Origin: JAPOXR01 sp963664715 | GTDB taxonomy: Bacteria > Pseudomonadota > Alphaproteobacteria > Rhodobacterales > Rhodobacteraceae | Length of the DNA stretch: 64,000 bases | Reading direction: 5' to 3' | NCBI GenBank assembly: GCA_963664715.2 | Contig: CAXXUY010000003.1 | Location: forward strand, 62,001 to 126,000 | The notes under the pieces: generated by a model | Told to the model about the DNA's origin: nothing | Seen by the model: the letters and a program-made list of their open reading frames with translations, nothing else | Databases searched by the model: none | Position numbers and translations under genes: made by a program | Shown: one piece after another, positions 33,190-40,688 of the stretch | Layout: each line of letters starts with the position of its first letter | How positions within the stretch are numbered: the stretch's first letter is position 1

Positions 33190-34911
33190 TTGTCCCAAGA
33201 TGTCACGACTGAAAACTCAATGATGCAACAGTTTGAAGCCCTTCTCGAAGAGAGCTTCAACGCCACCACGCCCAAGGAAGGGAGAGTGGTCAAAGGCAAG
33301 ATAATTGCAATCGAAGCCGGCCATGCGGTCGTAGACATCGGTTACAAGATGGAAGGCCGGATTGAACTCAGGGAATTCTCCGGCCCGGGAGAACTCGAAG
33401 AGGTCAATGTCGGTGACGATGTCGAGGTCTTCCTCGACCGTGTCGAGGATGCCCGGAGCGAAGCCGTAATTTCGAGGGACAAGGCACGCAGGGAAGAAGC
33501 CTGGGACCGGCTCGAAAAGGCGTTTGAAGTGGATGCCAAGGTCGAAGGTGCAATATTCAACCGGGTCAAGGGCGGATTCACTGTTGATCTGGGCGGGGCA
33601 ATCGCATTCTTGCCAGGATCCCAGGTCGATGTCCGTCCGGTGCGGGATGCCTCGGCGCTGATGGGAATCAAGCAGCCATTCCAGATCCTGAAACTCAATC
33701 GCCGTCTGAACAACATCGTCGTGTCGCGAAGAGCGATCCTGGAAGAGAACAGGGCCGAACAGCGCGCCGAGATCATCAACCGTCTCAATGAGGGCGACAC
33801 GGTGGACGGGGTGGTCAAGAACATCACGGACTACGGCGCATTCGTCGACCTCGGCGGGGTTGACGGCCTTCTCCACGTCACGGACATGGCCTGGCGGCGT
33901 GTGAATCACCCTTCGGAAATCCTGAAGATCGGTGAAACCGTCGCTGTTCAGGTCATAAGGATCAAGCGGGACACCCACAGGATCTCACTGGGCATCAAGC
34001 AACTGCAGCAGGATCCCTGGACGACAGTCGAGGAGAAGTTCCCGATCGGGTCCAGGCATATCGGAACCGTGACCAATATCACCGATTACGGTGCCTTCGT
34101 CGAACTCGACCAGGGCGTTGAAGGACTTGTCCACAAATCCGAGATGTCTTGGACGAAGAAGAACGTCGATGCCGGCAAGATCGTGTCGACCTCCCAGCAG
34201 GTCGAGGTGATGGTACTGGGGATCGACCTTTCGAAGCGCAGGGTGTCGCTTGGACTGAAACAGACCATGGAGAATCCCTGGAAAGCCTTCGCCGAAGAGC
34301 ATTCGGTCGGCGACAAGATACGGGGCGAGGTCAAGACCGTCACCGAATTCGGTGTCTTCGTGGGTCTGGACGAGGATATCGACGGCATGATTCACCTTTC
34401 GGAACTGACATGGGATCGAACTGGTGAGGACGCGCTGAAGGAATTCAGGAAGGGCGACATGGTCGAAGCCGTGGTTTCGGAAATCGATGTCAACCAGGAA
34501 CGTGTTGCCCTCTCGATAAAGGACTTGTCGGCTGATCCTTTTTCCGAGGCGACCACCGGGATCAAGCGCGGCTCCATCATCTCGGTTCAGGTGTCCGCCA
34601 TCGAGGACAACGGCATCGAGGTCACCTACAACGGCGTCAAGAGCTTCATCCGACGGTCCGATCTCAGCACCGAGCGTTCCGAGCAAAGGCCCGACCGGTT
34701 CAATGTCGGAGACGTTGTCGACGTAAGAGTGACCGCACTCGACAACAGGACGAGAAAGCTCAACGTGTCGATCAAGTCGCGTGAAATCACCGAGGCCAAG
34801 GAGGCAGTCGAGCAGTACGGGTCATCCGATGCCGGTGCTTCGCTGGGCGACATTCTGGGGGCAGCTCTCAGAAGCAAGGACGAAAGCACGAAGGCGGAAG
34901 ACAGCTCCTGA
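33190..34911 (+). CDS. rpsA: 30S ribosomal protein S1
   Basis: A 573-residue S1 protein with six S1/OB RNA-binding repeats, roughly residues 28-93, 108-175, 195-263, 280-350, 367-437 and 453-522. The repeats are visible by the recurring ITDYGAFVDLGG / ITDYGAFVELDQG / VTEFGVFVGLDEDIDG text. It binds mRNA and helps initiation on leaders without strong SD sequences. The start TTG at 33190 has GGGGAG ten bases upstream, whereas the internal ATG at 33220 has none. The cmk-rpsA-ihfB order is conserved. Confidence 0.96.
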   Translation: MSQDVTTENSMMQQFEALLEESFNATTPKEGRVVKGKIIAIEAGHAVVDIGYKMEGRIELREFSGPGELEEVNVGDDVEVFLDRVEDARSEAVISRDKARREEAWDRLEKAFEVDAKVEGAIFNRVKGGFTVDLGGAIAFLPGSQVDVRPVRDASALMGIKQPFQILKLNRRLNNIVVSRRAILEENRAEQRAEIINRLNEGDTVDGVVKNITDYGAFVDLGGVDGLLHVTDMAWRRVNHPSEILKIGETVAVQVIRIKRDTHRISLGIKQLQQDPWTTVEEKFPIGSRHIGTVTNITDYGAFVELDQGVEGLVHKSEMSWTKKNVDAGKIVSTSQQVEVMVLGIDLSKRRVSLGLKQTMENPWKAFAEEHSVGDKIRGEVKTVTEFGVFVGLDEDIDGMIHLSELTWDRTGEDALKEFRKGDMVEAVVSEIDVNQERVALSIKDLSADPFSEATTGIKRGSIISVQVSAIEDNGIEVTYNGVKSFIRRSDLSTERSEQRPDRFNVGDVVDVRVTALDNRTRKLNVSIKSREITEAKEAVEQYGSSDAGASLGDILGAALRSKDESTKAEDSS

Positions 34912-35098
34912 TCATCCCGGCGCCCGGGCAGCGGCGGATTCCCTGCCCAATCAGTTAATGGTCGTCATGTCATTGACGGTTTCGCTTCATTGTGCACAAA
35001 TGGCGCATTGAAATTCACTCACCGGTTTTGTCCGCGTCCAGAGCCTCGACACGCGGACCAGCCGGGGCTGTGGACGGAGACCTGCAAAGGATGATGGA

Positions 35099-35377
35099 AT
35101 GAACCGCAACGACCTGATTCAAGAGATTCAAAGAAACAATCCTGAACTGCGCCACAGTGAAGTCAAACGCGTGGTCAACGCGATTTTCGACGAGATCGCT
35201 CAAACCATGTATGACGGCAACCGCATGGAAATACGCGGCTTCGGCGTCTTCTCTGCGAGGCAAAGAAGAGCAAAGATCGGCCGCAACCCGCGGACCGGCG
35301 CATCCGTCTATGTTGCCCCGAAATCCGTCCCGTTCTTCAAATCCGGCAAGCTAATACGCGATCGGCTCAACTCCTGA
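35099..35377 (+). CDS. ihfB: Integration host factor beta subunit
   Basis: A 92-residue DNA-bending protein of the HU/IHF family. The start MNRNDLIQEIQRNNPELRHS and the arm signature GFGVFSARQRRAKIGRNPRTG are characteristic of IhfB. The proline near the arm tip that intercalates into DNA lies in GRNPRTG. It forms a heterodimer with IhfA, encoded elsewhere. It lies 187 bp downstream of rpsA, which is conserved, so it may have its own promoter in that gap. Confidence 0.95.
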   Translation: MNRNDLIQEIQRNNPELRHSEVKRVVNAIFDEIAQTMYDGNRMEIRGFGVFSARQRRAKIGRNPRTGASVYVAPKSVPFFKSGKLIRDRLNS

Positions 35378-35404
35378 TCCGGGTTGCCAGCGTCCCGACC
35401 TTCG

Positions 35405-35746
35405 ATGCTGATCATCCGCTGGGCATTCCTTTTCATCGTCGGACTGGTGCTTATCGTGCTGGCGGTCGCCAATCGGGACCCGGTGGCACTCCGCATACTG
35501 CCAGATGAACTCGCCCATCTTGCACCGATTCCGGGGGCGGTAACCATGCCCTTGTTTCTTGCAATTTTTGCTGGAATCATCATTGGACTGCTGATCGGTT
35601 TTTTCTGGGAGTGGCTGCGCGAGCGCAAACACAGGATGAACGAGATTGCACAACAGCGTGAAATTTCCCGACTCGAGAACCAGGTCGACGGACTCAAGAA
35701 GGAAAAGGCAGGCGACCAGGACAGCATACTTGCGCTGCTCGACTGA
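35405..35746 (+). CDS. LapA-domain (DUF1049) inner-membrane protein
   Basis: A 113-residue protein with two membrane segments (about 4-23 and 43-65). The first is followed by VANRDPVALRILPDEL, the second by the basic FWEWLRERKHRM. A predicted coiled coil closes the chain (ISRLENQVDGLKKEKAG). This is the LapA/YciS pattern. In Escherichia coli the family works with LapB in lipopolysaccharide assembly control; whether that holds here is not known. It sits between ihfB and trpF, a common order in Alphaproteobacteria. The ATG at 35405 is used; a TTG at 35384 lies upstream. Confidence 0.85.
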   Translation: MLIIRWAFLFIVGLVLIVLAVANRDPVALRILPDELAHLAPIPGAVTMPLFLAIFAGIIIGLLIGFFWEWLRERKHRMNEIAQQREISRLENQVDGLKKEKAGDQDSILALLD

Positions 35747-35770
35747 GTTTCCGTACTGAAGCAGTCTATC

Positions 35771-36412
35771 ATGGAACCGGTAAGGGTAAAGATATGTGGA
35801 CTGTCGGAGCCCGGCGATGTCGAGTTTGCCGTGGCGGCCGGGGCCGATTATGTCGGTTTCGTATTCTTTCCGCGTTCACCGCGCCATGTTTCTCCAGGCA
35901 GGATCCGGGATCTTGCAGGTGCCGCCGGGCAAGCAACGACAGTGGCACTCATGGTCAATCCACCCGACCGCGAAGTCGACAGCATCCTGCAGGAATCCTC
36001 GCTGGGCATGATCCAGCTGCACGGCACCGAACCACCCGAAAGGGTCCGGAGTATCGGCGAGGAATTTGGCGTGCCTGTCATGAAGGCCGTGGGGCTGGAA
36101 GACGAATCGGATCTCGGCGCCATCGATGACTACTCCCTGGTAGCGGACCAGTTGCTGATCGACACGAAGGCAGTCCCTGGTGCCAGCCGGCCGGGCGGAT
36201 CAGGCATCAGTTTCGACTGGACGCTGATCAAGGACCGGGAGTGGAAACTGCCGTGGCTGCTTGCAGGCGGGCTTGACGCGGGCAATGTCGCCGCGGCCAT
36301 CCATGCAACGAGAGCAAGGCAGGTCGATGTCTCCACGGGGGTCGAATCCTCTCCGGGCAAGAAGGACCGGTCCAAGATTGCAGAATTCATCAAGGCAGCG
36401 AAAGGCCACTGA
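35771..36412 (+). CDS. trpF: Phosphoribosylanthranilate isomerase
   Basis: A 213-residue (beta/alpha)8-barrel enzyme of tryptophan synthesis that converts phosphoribosylanthranilate to the carboxyphenylamino-deoxyribulose phosphate. The catalytic Cys is in VRVKICGLSEPGDVEFA, the catalytic Asp in LLIDTKAVPG, and the phosphate-binding end is LLAGGLDAGNVAAAI then VDVSTGVESSPGKKD. It is one base apart from trpB (stop TGA 36410-36412, ATG at 36414), so the genes are translated together. Confidence 0.95.
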   Translation: MEPVRVKICGLSEPGDVEFAVAAGADYVGFVFFPRSPRHVSPGRIRDLAGAAGQATTVALMVNPPDREVDSILQESSLGMIQLHGTEPPERVRSIGEEFGVPVMKAVGLEDESDLGAIDDYSLVADQLLIDTKAVPGASRPGGSGISFDWTLIKDREWKLPWLLAGGLDAGNVAAAIHATRARQVDVSTGVESSPGKKDRSKIAEFIKAAKGH

Positions 36413-36413
36413 C

Positions 36414-37643
36414 ATGCAAACCGAACTGGCCAACACATTCATGGGCGGACCGGACGAACGCGGTTTCTTCGGAGACTTCGGCGGCCGGTTTGTGTCCGAA
36501 ACACTGATGCCGTTGATCCTTGACCTCGAGGAGGAATTCGGAAGGGCGCGCACGGACCCGGATTTCTGGGCGGAAATGGACGAACTCTGGGAACACTATG
36601 TGGGACGGCCATCACCGCTTTACCTTGCGGAGAGGTTGACCGAGCAATTCGGCGGAGCCCGGGTCTACATGAAGCGCGACGAGCTCAACCATACCGGGGC
36701 ACACAAGATCAACAACGTGCTTGGACAGATCCTGCTTGCCCGCCGCATGGGCAAGACCAGGATCATTGCCGAGACCGGTGCCGGGCAGCACGGCGTGGCG
36801 ACCGCCACCGTCTGTGCCCGTTTCGGACTTGAATGCATCGTCTACATGGGTGTCCATGACGTCGAAAGGCAGGAGCCGAACGTGTTCCGGATGCGGTTGC
36901 TTGGTGCGGAGGTCATTCCGGTCACTTCCGGGCGAGGAACTCTCAAGGACGCGATGAACGATGCACTGCGCGACTGGGTCACAAATGTGCGGAACACATT
37001 CTACTGCATCGGGACCGTGGCCGGCCCGCACCCCTACCCGGTCATGGTTCGCGAGTTCCAGTCCATAATCGGCCGGGAAGCGAAGCAGCAGATGCTGGAA
37101 CGCGAAGGGCGGTTGCCGGACACGGTCATTGCCTGCATCGGCGGCGGATCGAACGCGATGGGCCTGTTCCATCACTTCCTTGACGACCGGGACGTAAGGA
37201 TCATCGGGGTCGAGGCAGGAGGCAAGGGCGTAGATGACAGGATGGAGCATTGCGCCTCTCTCACCGGCGGACGGCCGGGTGTCCTGCATGGCAACAAGAC
37301 CTACCTGCTGCAGGATGAAGACGGGCAGATTCTGGAAGGGTATTCCATATCGGCCGGCCTGGATTATCCGGGTATCGGGCCGGAGCATTCGTGGCTTCAC
37401 CAGACAGGCCGGGCCGAATACGTCGCAATCACCGATCAGGAAGCACTGGATGCATTCCAGCTATGCTGCTCGCTGGAGGGAATAATCCCGGCTCTGGAGC
37501 CATGCCATGCGCTGGCCCACGTCGCCAAGATTGCCGGCGATCTTCCTGAAGATCACCTCATTTGCATGAACATGTGCGGCCGGGGTGACAAGGACATATT
37601 CACGGTCGCGCGGGCGCTCGGACTGGATATCAAGACCGGGTAA
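36414..37643 (+). CDS. trpB: Tryptophan synthase beta chain
   Basis: A 409-residue PLP enzyme that condenses indole with serine. The Schiff-base Lys lies in LNHTGAHKINNVLGQILL, the glycine-rich phosphate loop in CIGGGSNAMGLFHHF, and ETGAGQHGVATATVCARFG is the catalytic segment with the Glu. Length is normal. The ATG at 36414 follows directly on trpF. The alpha-chain gene trpA, which often follows, is not present; a strong hairpin and a LysR gene come next. It must be elsewhere in the genome, as in some Rhodobacterales. Confidence 0.96.
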   Translation: MQTELANTFMGGPDERGFFGDFGGRFVSETLMPLILDLEEEFGRARTDPDFWAEMDELWEHYVGRPSPLYLAERLTEQFGGARVYMKRDELNHTGAHKINNVLGQILLARRMGKTRIIAETGAGQHGVATATVCARFGLECIVYMGVHDVERQEPNVFRMRLLGAEVIPVTSGRGTLKDAMNDALRDWVTNVRNTFYCIGTVAGPHPYPVMVREFQSIIGREAKQQMLEREGRLPDTVIACIGGGSNAMGLFHHFLDDRDVRIIGVEAGGKGVDDRMEHCASLTGGRPGVLHGNKTYLLQDEDGQILEGYSISAGLDYPGIGPEHSWLHQTGRAEYVAITDQEALDAFQLCCSLEGIIPALEPCHALAHVAKIAGDLPEDHLICMNMCGRGDKDIFTVARALGLDIKTG

Positions 37644-37665
37644 ACCGGGGCCTTGGAAAATCCTG

Positions 37666-37701
37666 GGGGCCGGGCTTCGGCCATGGCCGAAGCCCGGCCC
37701 C
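37666..37701. terminator. 36-bp perfect palindrome after trpB, likely terminator
   Basis: The 18-base halves are exactly complementary around a central A/T at 37683/37684 (left arm starts GGGGCCGGGCTTCGG). It begins 23 bases after the trpB stop. The GC-rich stem is very stable, but no T-run follows, so it may end transcription bidirectionally with factors, act as a 3' RNA-stabilising hairpin, or be a repeat of REP type. It marks the end of the housekeeping block. Confidence 0.6.
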
Positions 37702-37962
37702 GGTATCGATCGTTACATCAACACGGCCATCCGCCCGTGCAGCTGTGTCAAGCCCGACTGTACATGACAGCAAGACCAGTCCTTTCAGATCTTCCGCCAG
37801 TCTGCCTGCATTGTCATCGAACGATGGTCCGGCAATGCGGCACCGGGATTGTCCTGACCTTTCACTGTTCAAGAGACGGAGAACCGGCAGTTGTGATCAA
37901 ATCGGGTCGATTATCAGGGTATTTCCAGGCAAACCATCCCAACATGATCCGGAAATGTGCCG

Positions 37963-38937
37963 ATGCCGAGACAATCTCACCGGAAAAACCTCAGCCTGAA
38001 ATGGCTGGAGCTCTTTCAGATCTGTGCCCTGAAGGACTCCCTGCAGGCGGCCTCGGTGGAAACCGGATTGACCGTCAGCACCATCTCGCACCATCTTCGG
38101 AGTCTCGGGGATCATCTTGGTGTCGACCTGTTCGATCACGGCCGAAGACCAATGGTGCTCACCCCGAAGGGCAAAGTGTTTCTGCGAATCATCGATGACG
38201 CCCTTCATGCCATTCGCCGAGCGCAGGCCGAAGCGTCGGCAGGCAACATTGCCGAGGCGAGTTACCTGCGTCTGGGCACGATCGAGGAATTCGACAGCGA
38301 CATCATTCCCGAACTGGCGGTGTTCCTGTCGAACTCGATGCCGCGCCGTGATTTCCTGTATCAGACTGAATCGAGCCACTCACTCATCGAGATGCTGAGA
38401 AACCGGCAACTGGACCTGGGCATCACCGCGTGCCCGACCGAACGCCTGCGGGACTTGATCGATCGTCCCCTGCTGCGTGATCCGTTCATTGTGGTCCTTC
38501 CAGTTTCGCCGGAAGGATCCCTTTCAGAGATCGTCAAGGGCCGGACAGAACTTCCGTTTCTGCGGTTTTCAGGTAACCTGATCATCGCGCGTCAGATCGA
38601 GCCCCAACTCGGGCGCATGGGTGTCTCGTCCCCGCATTCTTTCGAATGCAGCAACAGCCAAACCCTGTCGGCGATGTTGGCAACCGGGGCGGGGTGGACC
38701 ATCACGTCACCGTTGCTGTTTGCTCGGGCCAGGAGGTTTCAATCCAGGATCCGGATGCATCGCCTCCCCGGAAAGGGGTTCTCCCGAGAACTGGCCATCG
38801 TGACGACTCCGGATTGCTCGCGCTCCATCGTCGACCTCGTAGACAGAAAGATCCGCGCACTCGTTGATGAATATGCAATCAGGCCGCTCCTTGAAACGGC
38901 ACCCTGGCTCAAGGGAAACTTCACGTTGATTGAGTGA
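37963..38937 (+). CDS. LysR-type transcriptional regulator
   Basis: A 324-residue regulator. The N-terminal winged HTH spans about 12-72 (LFQICALKDSLQAASVETGL, then TVSTISHHLRSLGDHLGVDL); the effector-binding domain fills the rest (LRLGTIEEFDSDIIPELAV, QLDLGITACPTERL). The usual Q at the recognition helix is replaced by H (STISHHLRSL), and the effector part shows two subdomains. It is convergent with the MttB-like gene by 44 bp. A candidate T-N11-A site lies in the divergent mttB/demethylase promoter at 40.58 kb, so it is the likely local regulator of quaternary-amine genes. The ATG at 37963 is chosen over the GTG at 37957. Confidence 0.87.
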   Translation: MPRQSHRKNLSLKWLELFQICALKDSLQAASVETGLTVSTISHHLRSLGDHLGVDLFDHGRRPMVLTPKGKVFLRIIDDALHAIRRAQAEASAGNIAEASYLRLGTIEEFDSDIIPELAVFLSNSMPRRDFLYQTESSHSLIEMLRNRQLDLGITACPTERLRDLIDRPLLRDPFIVVLPVSPEGSLSEIVKGRTELPFLRFSGNLIIARQIEPQLGRMGVSSPHSFECSNSQTLSAMLATGAGWTITSPLLFARARRFQSRIRMHRLPGKGFSRELAIVTTPDCSRSIVDLVDRKIRALVDEYAIRPLLETAPWLKGNFTLIE

Positions 38938-38981
38938 CGACGGCCCGCGACCTGACGGTGCGACCCAACGCATTCCTGTGC

Positions 38982-40505
38982 TCAGGCCTGAATGATATTG
39001 AAACGGCTTCGGATCGCCTTCTCCTGTTCGCCGGTCAGATAGGCGGGTTGGTGGTTGCGCAGGATTTCCCGGGCCCGCCTTCGCGCACGGGACCAGGAAT
39101 CCAGGGCACCTTTTCCGGCCCAGCTCGCCGGATCATCCCTGTCGGCAAGCGAGGGATAGAAATAGTCCCGTTCCATTGCCTGATAGGTGTGCTGACCGCC
39201 AAGGAAATGTCCCTCGCCCAGCACCGCCTCGCAGATGGCATGAAATCCCAGATTCTCGTCATTGACCTCGATCCCTCGCAGGATCCGGTAGTTGTGCGAG
39301 TGCATCTCGTTGTCCAGCACGAACCCCTCGAAGCTCGCGCCCAGAAGCGACGCGGTCATGCCCGAGCTCTCGTAGACCAGGTTGCCGCCCGCCAGTGCGG
39401 CGGCCAGCGATGTAATGCCCTTCTCCATCCCGTACTGGGCATCAATTGCCTTGGCATCGGTCATCGAACAGGCAACACCCGAGGGCAGCCCCAGCCAGTT
39501 TGACAGCTGGGCCGAGGCTGCATTCAGGACAGCAGTTTCACCGCCGCCGCCCGAAAACGCACCCGTGCGCAGATCGACGACCAGTGGCCAATTGGAAAAC
39601 ACCATGGGAAATCCGGGCTGGATCGCATGAACCATGACCAGGCTCGCAAGCGTTTCGGCCACGGACTGCGAAAGAAACCCTGCCAGTGTAGCCGGCGCGG
39701 TTGCCCCGGCCTGTACCGCCGTGATGCAGGAAATCGGGATATTGTGTCTGATACACTCATAGACCACGTCAACCGCATCTTCACCGTAACGCATGGGCGA
39801 GATGACCGGGCTGATATGGGCCTTCACGAAAGGGCGCCTGGAAAACTCGCCTGACCCGCCTGCGGCAATGTCCAGCATTTCAACGATCGGGGCCACGTGT
39901 TCGGCCAGTGTAAACGACGTCGCTGCCGGTTTGGTCGTGTTCCTTAGCAGGGCATAGACCGTGTTGACGTCGAGATCGAAGTTGTCCGGCACATCCGTTG
40001 CCACACAACAGCGGGTAAACCAGCTGACATTGGCCAGCGTGTCCTGAAGCCGGGTGAAATCGTGCAGATCTGCGAGCGTAGAGGGCCTATAGAAACCGCT
40101 GTCGAGATCCAGTGTCTGCACCGCAGCGCCCCCGGTTCCGAAATGCACCCGGTTGCCGCCAACCTCGATCGATCGGTCTTCGTCGCGCCCATGCAGGACA
40201 AATGTCCTTGCTGCCTGTTCGACGGCTTCCTCCACCAGCCCGGGCGGAAACATCACCCTGCCGGCATCGTTGTCCTTCGCGCCAACCGCAAGCAGATCAG
40301 TGCGGAGCCGTGGCGGGACTTCTCCCATGCCAAGTCTCTCGAGAAGGTCCAGAGCCGTACCGTAGACTCCCTGGATTTCGAATTCGGTCAGTGGCTTGTA
40401 TAGACCGCCAATCTGGCCCGGCGGGCATGGATCCAGAACTGGTCTGGCCGCGCGCTGTTCGAGCCGCACTCTTCGTCCGCCTCTCTTGCTCCGCTGGCCA
40501 GCCAT
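38982..40505 (-). CDS. Pyrrolysine-free MttB-superfamily methyltransferase (copy 1)
   Basis: A 507-residue TIM-barrel protein of the trimethylamine methyltransferase (MttB) superfamily. Landmarks are RVHFGTGGAAVQTLDLDSG, FDLDVNTVYALLRNTTKPA, AVQAGATAPATLAGFLSQ and the IEVNDENLGFHAICEAVLGEGHFLG end. There is no in-frame UAG, so no pyrrolysine; the usual Pyl region reads SGVACSMTDAKAIDAQYGMEK. Characterised Pyl-free members demethylate glycine betaine, proline betaine, carnitine or gamma-butyrobetaine in anaerobes. The ATG has AAGGAAGGGGATCGGAG upstream. It diverges from the dimethylglycine-dehydrogenase-like gene; substrate unassigned. Confidence 0.88.
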   Translation of the reverse strand: MAGQRSKRGGRRVRLEQRAARPVLDPCPPGQIGGLYKPLTEFEIQGVYGTALDLLERLGMGEVPPRLRTDLLAVGAKDNDAGRVMFPPGLVEEAVEQAARTFVLHGRDEDRSIEVGGNRVHFGTGGAAVQTLDLDSGFYRPSTLADLHDFTRLQDTLANVSWFTRCCVATDVPDNFDLDVNTVYALLRNTTKPAATSFTLAEHVAPIVEMLDIAAGGSGEFSRRPFVKAHISPVISPMRYGEDAVDVVYECIRHNIPISCITAVQAGATAPATLAGFLSQSVAETLASLVMVHAIQPGFPMVFSNWPLVVDLRTGAFSGGGGETAVLNAASAQLSNWLGLPSGVACSMTDAKAIDAQYGMEKGITSLAAALAGGNLVYESSGMTASLLGASFEGFVLDNEMHSHNYRILRGIEVNDENLGFHAICEAVLGEGHFLGGQHTYQAMERDYFYPSLADRDDPASWAGKGALDSWSRARRRAREILRNHQPAYLTGEQEKAIRSRFNIIQA

Positions 40506-40578
40506 CTCCGATCCCCTTCCTTGCTCTGTCCTGAGACAACGGTGATCGCTTGCAGATTTGCAATGCCCCGTGCCCCAA

Positions 40579-40597
40579 TTATGATTGTATCAAATAA
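40579..40597. promoter_or_regulatory. Candidate LysR box (TTAT-N11-ATAA) between MttB and demethylase genes
   Basis: TTAT at 40579-40582 and ATAA at 40594-40597 with 11 bases between fit the T-N11-A LysR consensus, with an inner TGAT/ATCA pair. It sits in the 183 bp divergent gap, close to both starts. A LysR gene is encoded beyond the MttB gene. Assignment is by pattern and position only. Confidence 0.4.
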
Positions 40598-40654
40598 CAA
40601 TTTCGAATTGATCGGAAAGAACTCGGCTCTATTGCCAGCGGCACAAATCTCCGC

Positions 40655-40670
40655 CTCCTGATATCAGGAG
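40655..40670. promoter_or_regulatory. 16-bp perfect palindrome in the demethylase leader
   Basis: CTCCTGATATCAGGAG is an exact inverted repeat ending 18 bases before the ATG at 40689 and directly upstream of the GGAGG ribosome-binding site at 40677-40681. It could be an operator or a leader hairpin that affects ribosome access. Confidence 0.45.
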
Positions 40671-40688
40671 CTTTTCGGAGGCAGCTTC

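Noticed and set aside
36261..36413. Longer N-terminus for trpB suggested by an open frame
   Set aside because: It would overlap trpF completely in another frame; the ATG at 36414 directly after the trpF stop gives the normal TrpB start.
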